Source: Microcaldota archaeon (GTDB taxonomy: Archaea > Micrarchaeota > Micrarchaeia > Anstonellales > Bilamarchaeaceae). From it: a stretch of 43,541 nucleotides of DNA. The position numbers and the translations under genes were made by a program. Shown here piece by piece: positions 30,602 through 39,001 of this stretch (position 1 is its first letter; the number at the start of each line of letters is the position of its first letter). A model generated the notes under the pieces. It saw only the letters and a list, made by a program, of their open reading frames with translations. It was not told the origin of the DNA and did not search any database. The stretch is from positions 1 through 43,541 of the forward strand of contig DAOVFD010000001.1 of assembly GCA_030668565.1 (NCBI GenBank). Reading direction: 5' to 3'.

Positions 30602-30763
30602 TCATATAAGATTAAAAACCAGCGATACCACCAGTCCTATGATTCCAAATAGCATCATGCCCGCCGCAGCTACCTTTGCAACTTTCCGGAATTCCTGCGG
30701 GGTAGGTTTTCTTGAGATGTGAAATATCCTGATGCATCTTCTAATCAATTCACGTAATTCCAA
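30602..30763 (-). CDS. secE: Preprotein translocase subunit SecE (Sec61-gamma type)
   Basis: A 53-residue protein. The start is TTG at 30763, with AGGTGA beginning ten bases upstream and no ATG in frame. Residues 1-30 form the amphipathic surface helix with the conserved RKPTPQEFRKVAKVAA pattern of SecE/Sec61-gamma. A single membrane helix follows (GMMLFGIIGLVVSLVF, 35-50). SecE clamps SecY (encoded at 37025) in the translocon. It sits 14 bp after the ftsZ stop, and its ribosome binding site is close to that stop, so it is probably co-transcribed with ftsZ and nusG. Confidence 0.9.
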   Translation of the reverse strand: MELRELIRRCIRIFHISRKPTPQEFRKVAKVAAAGMMLFGIIGLVVSLVFNLI

Positions 30764-30777
30764 TCAATCACCTGAAA

Positions 30778-32004
30778 TCAACCTATGATATCGAGGTCGA
30801 GAACCTCAACATCCGAACCTTTTTCAAGCACGTATTTGGGAAATTGCACTCCTGCAAGAACTATGAGAACGCGCATGGATGAACGTTTCATTTTTTCCTC
30901 TACTCTTGCACCCCATATTATATGAGCATCTGAATCTATTCTCCTTGCTGTTTCAGAGACCACGAATTCCGCTTCTTTCAGTGTCATGTCCTGCCCGCCG
31001 ATTACGTTAACCAACGCCTTCTTTGCGGAATTTATGCTGGCGTCCAGGAGCGGGGAGTTCAACGCAGTCTCCACTGCAATCCTCGCCCTTTCATCGTGCT
31101 TAGCGTCTATGGTGGCCTCACCAAGACCAATCACCGCATAGCCTGCACTTGCGAGTATTGTTCTGAGGTCTGCGAAATCAACGTTCATCAGTCCGGATTT
31201 GGTTACCAGCTCTGCGATTCCCTTGACCGAGCCTGCAAGCACTTCATCGCATACCTTGAATGCTGTATTAAGCGGAAGGTTTGGAACCAGTCCGAGTAAT
31301 TTATCATTCTTGATTACTATAAGGGTATCAACGCTTTTCCTGAGTTTTTCAAGACCATGGAGTGCGTTTTCCATCCTTACTCTTCCCTCGGAAACGAACG
31401 GAAGTGTTACGATGGCAACTGTAAGGGCACCTGCACTTCTTGCAGCCTGTGCTATTATCGGCGCGCTTCCGGTTCCTGTTCCCCCTCCAAGACCACAGGT
31501 TATGAACACCATCGATGCTCCACCCAGAGCATTCTTTATGTCTGCCAATGACTCCTTCGCGGCTTCCTCTCCTACAAGGGGATTTGAACCTGCACCCCTT
31601 CCGCCGCTGACTTTCTTTCCAAGAAGTATTTTCTTATTGGAACGGACTCTCAGAAGATGTCTTGCGTCAGTGTTCATTCCTACCAACGTAACTCCCTGGG
31701 TTCCCATATGGAAAAGACGGTCCAGGGTATTCGTTCCGCTTCCTCCGGTTCCAATAACGTAAATCTTCTGCTCCGTCTCCTTAAGGAATTTCAATATTTC
31801 CTCGTCATCGGTTGTGGGTTTTTCTTCGGTTGTCGGGGGTTTTGACGCAGTGCCTGCATCCGGGGCAGGTATCCTGTCCACCGGCCTGGGCTCTTCTTTT
31901 ACCACATCCTGGCTTGTGCTGGGCGTGTCCTCCACTGTGGAAATAGAGGTTGGAGTATCCGACTTAACCGCTGGAACATTTTCCCTTTTTTCTTCATCAC
32001 CCAT
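30778..32004 (-). CDS. ftsZ: Cell division GTPase FtsZ
   Basis: Tubulin-like GTPase that assembles the division ring. The 408 residues start after a good AGGTGA site. Residues 1-75 are a Pro/Thr/Glu-rich, probably disordered extension. The GTPase begins with YVIGTGGSGTNTLDRL (82-97); the tubulin signature is GGGTGTGSAP (173-182), and the synergy region contains NVDFADLRTILASAG. The C terminus ends in EVLDLDIIG without a long linker. The extension is longer than in most FtsZ proteins, and in archaea N-terminal extensions can matter for membrane partner binding (inference). It is the first gene of the ftsZ-secE-nusG group and divergent from purC. Confidence 0.97.
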   Translation of the reverse strand: MGDEEKRENVPAVKSDTPTSISTVEDTPSTSQDVVKEEPRPVDRIPAPDAGTASKPPTTEEKPTTDDEEILKFLKETEQKIYVIGTGGSGTNTLDRLFHMGTQGVTLVGMNTDARHLLRVRSNKKILLGKKVSGGRGAGSNPLVGEEAAKESLADIKNALGGASMVFITCGLGGGTGTGSAPIIAQAARSAGALTVAIVTLPFVSEGRVRMENALHGLEKLRKSVDTLIVIKNDKLLGLVPNLPLNTAFKVCDEVLAGSVKGIAELVTKSGLMNVDFADLRTILASAGYAVIGLGEATIDAKHDERARIAVETALNSPLLDASINSAKKALVNVIGGQDMTLKEAEFVVSETARRIDSDAHIIWGARVEEKMKRSSMRVLIVLAGVQFPKYVLEKGSDVEVLDLDIIG

Positions 32005-32050
32005 AGTTTCACCTGGGCAAAAACAGTGATTATATATCTAAAGCAAAAGA

Positions 32051-32060
32051 TATTTATATG
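32051..32060 (+). promoter_or_regulatory. TATA box of purC
   Basis: TATTTATATG predicts transcription from about 32082, giving a short leader with a strong ribosome binding site. On the other strand, ATATATAAT near 32031-32039 serves ftsZ. Confidence 0.5.
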
Positions 32061-32089
32061 TAGCGAAATACTACTGTCTAAAGAAAGCA

Positions 32090-32099
32090 GGAGGTTGAT
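32090..32099 (+). promoter_or_regulatory. Strong ribosome binding site of purC
   Basis: GGAGGTTGAT is close to a full anti-16S match. The next in-frame codons are TTT, ACG, GAA, GTC and ATA; ACG at 32103 is at the expected distance. An ATG is not reached until 32193, far too late. The site therefore argues for a non-canonical start codon. Confidence 0.6.
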
Positions 32100-32102
32100 T
32101 TT

Positions 32103-32975
32103 ACGGAAGTCATAACAGAAACATCACTATCTATTCCTCTGATAAAAAAGGGGAAGGTCAGGGATACATACGAACTGGATAACGGGCTGCTGATGGTTTC
32201 CACTGACAGGCTCAGTGCTTTTGACGTAGTATTTAAGGAGGGGATACCGAATAAGGGAAGGGTGCTGAATACGATTTCGGTGTTCTGGTTCAAAAAAACG
32301 GAAGGAATAATAGAAAACCACATGATTACCACCGATATTCCTGCAGGACTTCCGGATTATCTCAGGGGAAGGAGCATGGTTGTGAAGAAAGCAACCCCCG
32401 TACTTCTCGAATGCGTTGTCCGCGGCCATTTGACAGGAAGCGGATGGAAGGAATACCAGAAAACCGGCTCGGTGTGCGGCATAGAGCTGGAAGAAGGGCT
32501 GCAGAACGGCAGCAGGATAAAAGAACCGATTTTTACCCCATCAACAAAGGCTGAAACAGGTCATGATGAGAATATCACCGAAGAAAAAGCTGCGGAGATA
32601 GTAGGAAAAACCACCTTTGAATTTGTCAGGAAAAAGGCCCTCAAACTCTACAAATTCGGGAGGGACTATGCGTTTGACAGGGGACTTGTCCTTGCAGACA
32701 CCAAATTTGAATTCGGATACAGCCCTGAAGGGAGGATAATACTTATAGATGAGATTCTGACTCCTGATTCCAGCAGGTACTGGCTGAAGGATGAGTACGA
32801 AAAAGGAAAACTGGTAAGCCTTGACAAACAATTCGTAAGGGATTACCTTGAGGAAACAGATTGGAACAAGAAACCTCCGCCGCCGCCCCTGCCAGCAGAT
32901 GTCATACAGAAGACTTCGGAGAGATACCTTAAGGCATATCAGATGCTTACCGGTGAGGAACTGCCGGTTTTCTGA
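32103..32975 (+). CDS. purC: Phosphoribosylaminoimidazole-succinocarboxamide synthase (SAICAR synthetase)
   Basis: Joins aspartate to CAIR in purine synthesis. Homology requires residues well before the first ATG (32193): the frame from 32103 contains KKGKVRDTYEL, the ATP-binding start of the family, and STDRLSAFDVVF. Later motifs are TPVLLECVVRGHLTGSGWKE, STKAETGHDENI and LIDEILTPDSSRYW. The upstream frame is open from 32082 but holds no ATG, GTG or TTG. I use ACG (32103), eight bases after GGAGG; ATA at 32112 is an alternative. That gives about 290 residues, a normal length resembling the yeast-type enzyme. The 3' end overlaps the convergent methyltransferase gene by 29 bp. Confidence 0.93.
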   Translation, partial: TEVITETSLSIPLIKKGKVRDTYELDNGLLMVSTDRLSAFDVVFKEGIPNKGRVLNTISVFWFKKTEGIIENHMITTDIPAGLPDYLRGRSMVVKKATPVLLECVVRGHLTGSGWKEYQKTGSVCGIELEEGLQNGSRIKEPIFTPSTKAETGHDENITEEKAAEIVGKTTFEFVRKKALKLYKFGRDYAFDRGLVLADTKFEFGYSPEGRIILIDEILTPDSSRYWLKDEYEKGKLVSLDKQFVRDYLEETDWNKKPPPPPLPADVIQKTSERYLKAYQMLTGEELPVF

Positions 32976-33672
32976 AAAGCAGGCCCTGTAATCTCTTATT
33001 GTATATTATATTGGCAAAGCCGGCCCGTTTCAGCCTTTTTTCCACTTCTTCTGCTATTTTTCTGCCTTTACCCTTACCTACAGAGCCAACATAATGGAAA
33101 ATCCTTGCCTGGGGTTTTGCAACCCTGTAAAGCTCCTGGTAGAATTTGAGTGAATAAAGCAGGGGTGCCCTTGAGAACCTCGGAGGGTCATGGATTATTA
33201 CTGAAAAAGAATTATCATCGAACTGCTTTATCTCCTCGGCAATGTCCCCTAGAGTTATCTCTATTCTCCTGCTGAACAGTTTTTTGCTCCACGGATTCCA
33301 TTCCACAAGTTTCAGAACAGGGCCGTTTATCTCGAAAGTTACAACCTTTTTTGCTTTTGAGGCTTCTATTGCCGTATAACCAAGGCCCATGCATGTATCA
33401 AGAACAATGTCTCTCCTCCCTATACCTAGTTTCTCTGCAATCTCCCTTGAATAGTCCAGAGGGGTCTTGAAATCCTTTACAAGATGCATCCTCAATCCGT
33501 CTATTTCAAGAATCGGGATTCCATTAAACAACCTGAGCTTATAGAGATGCTCATCGAATATGGACAGGATGTGCCTCTTTTTCCCTTTCTCAACATAGAT
33601 GTTTCCTTCGGGGTCGCTAAAATAGGCTGCTCCGCCCGTTTCAATCAGCCTCTTGAGTTCTCTCTTTTTCAT
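32947..33672 (-). CDS. SAM-dependent methyltransferase, archaeal type
   Basis: The 241 residues have a Rossmann methyltransferase core. Motif I is VLDTCMGLGYTAIEA (90-104), KVVTFEINGPVL is the acidic second strand, LGDIAEEIKQFDDNSFSVII is motifs III-IV, and HDPPRFS (161-167) is a DPPY-like catalytic loop. The N-terminal 80 residues form an added domain. Substrate is unknown; a DPPR-type loop is common in enzymes modifying nucleic acids or small amines. It lies 8 bp after serS in the same direction, so the two are probably co-transcribed, which weakly suggests a translation-related substrate. Confidence 0.8.
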   Translation of the reverse strand: MKKRELKRLIETGGAAYFSDPEGNIYVEKGKKRHILSIFDEHLYKLRLFNGIPILEIDGLRMHLVKDFKTPLDYSREIAEKLGIGRRDIVLDTCMGLGYTAIEASKAKKVVTFEINGPVLKLVEWNPWSKKLFSRRIEITLGDIAEEIKQFDDNSFSVIIHDPPRFSRAPLLYSLKFYQELYRVAKPQARIFHYVGSVGKGKGRKIAEEVEKRLKRAGFANIIYNKRLQGLLFRKPAVPHR

Positions 33673-33680
33673 AAAATCAG

Positions 33681-34958
33681 TTATGCAAAAATGAATTCCT
33701 CTGCGCCCATGAAGTCTCTAAGCACTTTCGGTATTTTCACTGTTTTTTTGTCTTCCTGATAGTTTTCCAGGATTGCTATTAATGTCCTACCCACTGCAAG
33801 GCCACTTCCGTTAAGCGTATGCACGTATTCCAGTTTTCCCTTGCTCCTGAACTTTATGTTTGCCCTTCTGGCCTGGAAATCAACGCAGTTTGAACATGAG
33901 GATACTTCACGGTACCTGTTCTGGCTTGGAATCCAGATTTCCAAATCATAGGTCTTTGCAGCAGCAAATCCGATGTCTCCGGTGCACAGCTCAACAACCC
34001 GGTAAGGAAGCTCAAGCAACTGGAGTATTCTTTCGGCATCCTTCGTAAGGCTCTCAAGCTCATCATAACTCCTTTCCGGATGGGTGAACTTAACGAGTTC
34101 CACCTTGTCAAACTGGTGCTGCCGGATGAGGCCCCTTATGTCCTTTCCGTATGCACCTGCCTCCCTCCTGAAGCATGGCGTGAAGGCAGCAACCTTTATC
34201 GGGAGGCGGACTTCATCAATAATTTCCCCTGCATACATGTTGATAAGCGGAACCTCTGCCGTGGGTACCATCCAGAGGTCATCATCCCTGCACTTGTATA
34301 AATCGTTCCCGAATTTTGGGAGCTGGCCCGTTCCCGTCATCGTCTTTGTATTGACAAGATATGGTGGTGCTATCTCGGTATAACCATGGGTTGTCTGCAC
34401 CGAAAGCATGAAATTTATCAAGGCCCTCTCAAGTTTTGCAACCGGGCCCTTCATTATGGCAAACCTGTGCTCTGCAAGTTTCACCCCTCTTTCAAAGTCA
34501 ATAAGCCCTGAAATCTCACCTACCTGGTAGTGCGAAAGGACATCATCGGCGTTCTTCTTTGTTTCGCCCCATTTTCGTATTTCCTTGTTTTTGCTCTCGT
34601 CTTCACCCACAGGAACGGAATCATGAGGTATCGCCGGAAGCTGCAGGAGCAGGCCATTTCTTTTTGTCTCAAGCTGTTCTGTTTCAACCGAGATTTCCTT
34701 GATTCTCTTGCTTATCTTTGCAGATTCCTTTATCTCCTTGTCCGCGGATTCACCTGTTTTTTTCTTGTTTGATATGCCAATGTTAAGCTTGTTCCTTTCC
34801 GCCCTGAGCTCTTCCTCCTCTTTTTTTACGTTTCTCCACTTGACGTCAAGCTCTATTATTTCCTCCAGAACCCTGAAGCTGTCTTCCGGATAATGCCTTT
34901 TTTTCAGCGCATTCTCAACAATTTCAGGATTATCCCTGATTATATGAATATCGAGCAT
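33681..34958 (-). CDS. serS: Seryl-tRNA synthetase
   Basis: Class II enzyme charging tRNA-Ser. The start is the ATG at 34958 (MLDIHIIRDNPEIVENALKK); the GTG at 34967 is part of the upstream sequence. The protein has 425 residues. The N-terminal coiled-coil arm that grips the long variable arm spans about 25-105. The class II core has motif 2 (PCFRREAGAYGKDIRGLIRQ) and motif 3 (SGLAVGRTLIAILENYQ). This is the common bacterial-type SerRS, not the rare methanogen form with a zinc site. A TATA-like TTTTAATA (34982-34989) is 27.5 nt upstream and may be shared with the divergent membrane gene. Its substrate tRNA is encoded at 27611. Confidence 0.97.
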   Translation of the reverse strand: MLDIHIIRDNPEIVENALKKRHYPEDSFRVLEEIIELDVKWRNVKKEEEELRAERNKLNIGISNKKKTGESADKEIKESAKISKRIKEISVETEQLETKRNGLLLQLPAIPHDSVPVGEDESKNKEIRKWGETKKNADDVLSHYQVGEISGLIDFERGVKLAEHRFAIMKGPVAKLERALINFMLSVQTTHGYTEIAPPYLVNTKTMTGTGQLPKFGNDLYKCRDDDLWMVPTAEVPLINMYAGEIIDEVRLPIKVAAFTPCFRREAGAYGKDIRGLIRQHQFDKVELVKFTHPERSYDELESLTKDAERILQLLELPYRVVELCTGDIGFAAAKTYDLEIWIPSQNRYREVSSCSNCVDFQARRANIKFRSKGKLEYVHTLNGSGLAVGRTLIAILENYQEDKKTVKIPKVLRDFMGAEEFIFA

Positions 34959-34981
34959 GAACTTCACTTTATTGCGATATG

Positions 34982-34989
34982 TTTTAATA
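34982..34989. promoter_or_regulatory. Putative shared promoter of serS and the divergent membrane gene
   Basis: TTTTAATA has its centre 27.5 nt from the serS ATG (34958) and 32.5 nt from the ATG at 35018. The distance fits leaderless transcription of serS; for the plus-strand gene it would leave a short leader. Confidence 0.4.
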
Positions 34990-35017
34990 CTTTGATAAGA
35001 AATTCACTAAGGATACC

Positions 35018-35641
35018 ATGAACAAACTGAGAAGAAAAGTCAGGGCGACCGTTCCGGCACTGGTATATGCACTGGGATTCATGATAGTCCTGATACTGAG
35101 TGTGATGTTTTCGGATTTTATACATAGTATCCCGCTGCTCGGTATGCTCATGACCACTGCTCTCGTTGTTTTTTATGTTCTGGCAATCTATTTCCTTTTC
35201 AAGACCGCTTCTGATATTAATCTGGAATCGACAAAGGCAGCAGCATTTTCCCTGTTCTGGTTTGTTGCGGCCAATATCTGCATACTGTATATTGCCGGCT
35301 CTTCTTTTGTCGGTGCACTGAACAGAACATCATTTGAGGATATAGAAATAATTACTATGTATAATATACTGACAGGCTGGATAGTCGCAACCCATATCGC
35401 AAAAACAGTGAACACTCATCTTTTCGACCTTATGGTTGGAATGATGGCATGGCTTGTGATATTTTCCCTGTTCTTTTCCATAAGCACTGGTGTCGTACCG
35501 AACCTTGGCCTGGACCATGTCTATATACTTGGGGCAATAGTGGTGTTTACAATAGCCTATTTCCTTGTCGTATATCTGAAAGACCACATACTCCACAAGA
35601 TGAATGGAAATCACAAGAAGAAAAAGAGGAAAAAGAAATGA
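35018..35641 (+). CDS. Six-TM membrane protein of unknown function
   Basis: No family recognised. The 207 residues begin with a basic stretch (MNKLRRKVRA) and contain six predicted membrane helices, at about residues 12-32, 40-62, 73-95, 107-127, 133-153 and 163-188. They end in a Lys-rich tail (GNHKKKKRKKK) that is probably cytoplasmic. No charged residues that would mark a transporter are seen within the helices. The gene overlaps the next membrane gene by 4 bp (ATGA), so the two are probably subunits of one complex or act together. Confidence 0.7.
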   Translation: MNKLRRKVRATVPALVYALGFMIVLILSVMFSDFIHSIPLLGMLMTTALVVFYVLAIYFLFKTASDINLESTKAAAFSLFWFVAANICILYIAGSSFVGALNRTSFEDIEIITMYNILTGWIVATHIAKTVNTHLFDLMVGMMAWLVIFSLFFSISTGVVPNLGLDHVYILGAIVVFTIAYFLVVYLKDHILHKMNGNHKKKKRKKK

Positions 35642-36477
35642 AAATCAATTTCTTTGGGAATGAGATAGAAGTTGGATGGAATCATGTATCTGTAGTTATA
35701 ATTGCAGTATTTCTTGCAGGAATTTTAACTGTAGGTCTTAATTTGCTTCTTGAACAAATAACTTATGTTAATGATATATATGGCCTGGATATCATACAAT
35801 ATATTGAATGGCTTAAAACAATAATTTTCTCAGTAACCATTCCAATATTTGCAGTAGTCCTATTTCTAATCGGAAAATATATGCTTAAGGGCATAGATAA
35901 AAACAAGATAAAATCATTATGCGCAGCTTATGCAATAGTATCATTTGCTGTACTGGTTATTCTAGCTCTAGTTTTACATATAATATTAAATTATGCGATA
36001 CTATATTACAGTGGATACTTTTTTACAGAGAGAATAATGGCCAGTATAACAAATACGCTAGAGATAATTACGGGTTCTGCTTTGTTATATTTATGGCTGG
36101 TTATTTTCAACGAATGGAACAGGAAAAAAATAACGAATGCGGTTAAGAATGCTCTTCGACTTGCAGCAATAACCTCAATATTAGTTTCAGTTTTCTGGTA
36201 TCTATATGCGTGGAATCTTAGATTAAGTTTGAATGATTTGGGAGTATACCATTCTATCCTCGCAAATTTCATATCACTGTCTTTCATGATAGTACCGGTA
36301 GTTTATTACCTGCTGGATAAAAAGACGATTGGAAATGTGGAATATTTCTTTGCAGGAATTTTTGTTTTGAACAGGATAATCGAATATATCATTGACCTTA
36401 ATATTTACGGAAGGTTGTTTGGATTAGTAGCACTGATTATAGTTTATATCTGGTGGGCTCAGCAAAAAAAGAAATAA
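35638..36477 (+). CDS. Polytopic membrane protein of unknown function
   Basis: The start is the ATG at 35638 (MKINFFGNEIEVGWNHVSVV), which overlaps the previous stop as ATGA; the longer frame from 35449 runs inside the upstream gene and is spurious. The 279 residues are almost entirely membrane-embedded, with about eight helices, and finish in a WWAQQKKK tail. Base composition is more AT-rich than the preceding gene. I do not recognise the family. It converges with adkA, whose stop is adjacent. Confidence 0.75.
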   Translation: MKINFFGNEIEVGWNHVSVVIIAVFLAGILTVGLNLLLEQITYVNDIYGLDIIQYIEWLKTIIFSVTIPIFAVVLFLIGKYMLKGIDKNKIKSLCAAYAIVSFAVLVILALVLHIILNYAILYYSGYFFTERIMASITNTLEIITGSALLYLWLVIFNEWNRKKITNAVKNALRLAAITSILVSVFWYLYAWNLRLSLNDLGVYHSILANFISLSFMIVPVVYYLLDKKTIGNVEYFFAGIFVLNRIIEYIIDLNIYGRLFGLVALIIVYIWWAQQKKK

Positions 36478-37014
36478 CTAATAAATATCGCAAATCTTCT
36501 GAAGTTCTGCAACCGCATCTTCGAGTTTTCCCTGCCTGTTCATTATCACAACTGCTGGAGCTCCGGTAAATGCAGAATAGGCAGCAAGAAATGCCTTGTT
36601 CATCAAATCATGCAATGCAACATCATCAATATCCCTTTTCCTTGACGGGTCCCTGGTTCTTCTCTGCTCAATTTCCTTCGGGTCTGCAGTAATAAGAACA
36701 AGTGCATCAACTTTCAGGACTTTAAGGAATTCAAACGGAAGGCCGGGATAATAACCCCCGGGAGTATTCACAGAACAATGAGTGTCAAGAATTACCTTTC
36801 CTTCCTCTTTTGAAAGCTTTTCTGCAACAAGCTTCTGGACCTCTTTCTGTTTTTCAACAGGAAGCTTCCTCATCTCGTCCCTGTCCTTTATTCCGTATTT
36901 CTCCTTCTCGATTTCAAACATCAGGTCCCCGTAGTTAAGAATCCTGTAATCCGACTTTACCCCTTTAAGCACGGTGGTTTTTCCTGCACCGGGCAAACCC
37001 ATAACTATTATCAT
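36478..37014 (-). CDS. adkA: Archaeal adenylate kinase AdkA
   Basis: Interconverts AMP, ADP and ATP. This is the archaea-specific AdkA family and not the bacterial Adk. The start is ATG 37014 (MIIVMGLPGAGKTT), preceded by GAGGTAAT. The 178 residues contain the P-loop GLPGAGKT (6-13), the family segment GIKDRDEMRKLP, VILDTHCSVNTPGGYYPGLP as substrate pocket, and RRTRDPSRKRDID as lid. Location directly after secY is the normal archaeal arrangement. It is the last gene of the ribosomal protein operon in this window. Confidence 0.95.
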   Translation of the reverse strand: MIIVMGLPGAGKTTVLKGVKSDYRILNYGDLMFEIEKEKYGIKDRDEMRKLPVEKQKEVQKLVAEKLSKEEGKVILDTHCSVNTPGGYYPGLPFEFLKVLKVDALVLITADPKEIEQRRTRDPSRKRDIDDVALHDLMNKAFLAAYSAFTGAPAVVIMNRQGKLEDAVAELQKICDIY

Positions 37015-37024
37015 ATCTATTACC

Positions 37025-38506
37025 TCAGCTTGCAAGTTTTTTAAGCACCGGGAACAGTTCGAACATCTGCTGCTGTTCCATCTGTTCGTACATTCGGTAA
37101 AGGATACCTACAGTAAGAAGAATACCTGTTCCGGTTCCCAAAGCTCCTGTAAGGTCTGCTATCCCTGCAAGGAAACCCACAGAGAACGCACCAAGAACAG
37201 TAAGCGGATAAATATTTTTGTGCAGTATGCTTTCAAGCATCCTTGGATCTCTCCTGAATCCGGGAATCTGCAATCCGGAACTGCTGAGCTGGCCTGCAAC
37301 GCTTTTTGCATCCATGTTTGCTGTCTCTACCCAGAAAAGACCGAAAGCAAGTGACAGCAATGATAGTCCTATCACATAGACTATTGCATGCACCCATTCC
37401 GGAATACCGAATAAGGGAGTCACCGCATTTGTCATGAATTCAAAATGCGCAAGGGTTCCTCTTCCTGCATAAATCGGTGTGAAGAGATAGAGCAGCCCAT
37501 CGCGTAACTGGCCCTGTGAATCAACATAGCCCAGACTGTGGACTATGCCCGTAATGTCTATATCGGTGCCGGGAACTGTGAACTGGTCCCCCTGGAGGGC
37601 TGACCCGAACATCTGTATGTTAAGTATCAGCGCTGAAGCGAATATGACGGGTATGTTGGATACGTAGAAATATTTCAAAGGAAGTTTGGGTACAAGCCCC
37701 CTGACACGTTCAAATGCTATCGGTATCTCGACCTTTACCCCTTCGGCGTAAACAACAACAAGAAAGACAATAATAGTGAATAGGAATGGGGCTATGGAAA
37801 GGAGTGCATTAGGCAAAGCTTCCGCCCCGCCTTCCGACATGAGGTCAACCATCCCGGCAGGACCGAATATGAGTCCTGACAGACCGGTTATTACCGCAAA
37901 TGAGACACCCGCGGCTATGAAAAGGCTGACACCGCTTCCTATTCCGTATTTCGTAACCATTTCATCCAGATAGAGAATCACAATAGAACCAAACGCTATC
38001 TGCAGCACAACAAGAAACATGGTGAAAGGAGCGTGTAATGTCTGCGTGCCGTCAGCAAGCGTCACAATCCCTTCTCCAAGGTCTCCAAAGAGAGGGAATA
38101 ATCCTATTTTAAGAGTAACCACGAAGATTAAGCCTTCAAGAAATGCAAGAAGTATTGCAAGGACCTTCTGGGTTTCAAGGAATTTTTTCTTGTCATCCTT
38201 GTTTTTCATATCAAGATTGATGATTCCGGCACCGTTGAAAAGCTGCAGGAAAATGCTTGCGAACACGATAGGGCCGATACCTGCTGTAAGAATGCTTCCT
38301 ATGTTTGAAGCGGTTATTGTCTGAAGAAAATCAATACCCCCGGTGCTGTGGACCACACCGAGACAGGTGGTATTGTACATCATGAAGAACAGAAACAATG
38401 CCACACCGGTCCACATCAGCTTTTCCTTCCCGGTTACCGGGACGGCAGGGGCTTTTATCTCGGGTAGATACTTCGCAACAGAGTGAACCAAATCAAACAG
38501 ACCCAT
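37025..38506 (-). CDS. secY: Preprotein translocase channel SecY
   Basis: Forms the protein-conducting channel that exports proteins such as the signal-peptide proteins encoded in this window. The 493 residues have ten predicted membrane helices. The start GLFDLVHSVAKYLPEIKAPA gives the cytoplasmic N helix, DFLQTITASNIGSILTAGIG the plug region, YGIGSGVSLFIAAGV a conserved mid-channel segment, and GFRRDPRMLESILHK the cytoplasmic ribosome-binding loop. It lies 8 bp after L15 and 10 bp before adkA. Confidence 0.97.
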   Translation of the reverse strand: MGLFDLVHSVAKYLPEIKAPAVPVTGKEKLMWTGVALFLFFMMYNTTCLGVVHSTGGIDFLQTITASNIGSILTAGIGPIVFASIFLQLFNGAGIINLDMKNKDDKKKFLETQKVLAILLAFLEGLIFVVTLKIGLFPLFGDLGEGIVTLADGTQTLHAPFTMFLVVLQIAFGSIVILYLDEMVTKYGIGSGVSLFIAAGVSFAVITGLSGLIFGPAGMVDLMSEGGAEALPNALLSIAPFLFTIIVFLVVVYAEGVKVEIPIAFERVRGLVPKLPLKYFYVSNIPVIFASALILNIQMFGSALQGDQFTVPGTDIDITGIVHSLGYVDSQGQLRDGLLYLFTPIYAGRGTLAHFEFMTNAVTPLFGIPEWVHAIVYVIGLSLLSLAFGLFWVETANMDAKSVAGQLSSSGLQIPGFRRDPRMLESILHKNIYPLTVLGAFSVGFLAGIADLTGALGTGTGILLTVGILYRMYEQMEQQQMFELFPVLKKLAS

Positions 38507-38514
38507 TCAGTCAC

Positions 38515-38940
38515 CTATTTTTCAAGCTTCGATATTTCTCCGCCTGAAGCTTTTATTTTCTCTTCTGTTCTCTTGCTCCATTCCAAAGCTTTTATATTTA
38601 ACGGAACGGTGATCTTGCCTGTTGCAAGTATTTTTCCTTTGAACTCGAAAAGGTATTTATCTCCTTTTTTGTCAAGTTTTCCCAAAAGAGCGCACTGGTT
38701 TATATCAAAAAGATGTGCTACGTCTATTCTAGGTTTTTTTGCCGGATTTACAAAACCCCTCGCCGACCTTCCGAAATAATCCTTGTCATTTACAGCAAGC
38801 CAGGTTCCCTTGTGCTTGCAGAGTCCGGCCTTGCCGACCCCTCCCCTTGTGCCTGCACCTCTGCCTCTCTTGATATTGCCCCTTCCGTGGGACCTTAAAC
38901 CGAGATATTTTTTATTTCTCCTTTTTTTCCTTTTGACCAT
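38515..38940 (-). CDS. rpl15: Ribosomal protein uL15
   Basis: A 141-residue large-subunit protein. The N-terminal half is a basic Gly-rich extension (KYLGLRSHGRGNIKRGRGAG) and the rest is the globular domain ending in ERTEEKIKASGGEISKLEK. GGTG twice before the ATG serves as ribosome binding site. A 61-bp gap with a C/G hairpin separates it from uL30, the only sizeable gap in the block. Confidence 0.96.
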   Translation of the reverse strand: MVKRKKRRNKKYLGLRSHGRGNIKRGRGAGTRGGVGKAGLCKHKGTWLAVNDKDYFGRSARGFVNPAKKPRIDVAHLFDINQCALLGKLDKKGDKYLFEFKGKILATGKITVPLNIKALEWSKRTEEKIKASGGEISKLEK

Positions 38941-38960
38941 ACACCTTCACCTTTACATCA

Positions 38961-38985
38961 TCCCCCGAAACAACGTGTAGGGGGA
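38961..38985 (-). promoter_or_regulatory. Hairpin in the uL30-uL15 gap
   Basis: TCCCCC (38961-38966) and GGGGGA (38980-38985) form a 6-bp GC stem with a 13-nt loop, ending about 20 nt before the uL15 start. It is the only stem of note in the operon spacers. A regulatory or RNA-processing role is possible. Confidence 0.35.
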
Positions 38986-39001
38986 GCTATGATGCGCAGC
39001 A

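Noticed and set aside
35449..35637. N-terminal 63-codon extension of the second membrane gene
   Set aside because: It lies inside the upstream gene in another frame; the ATGA overlap at 35638 is the natural start.
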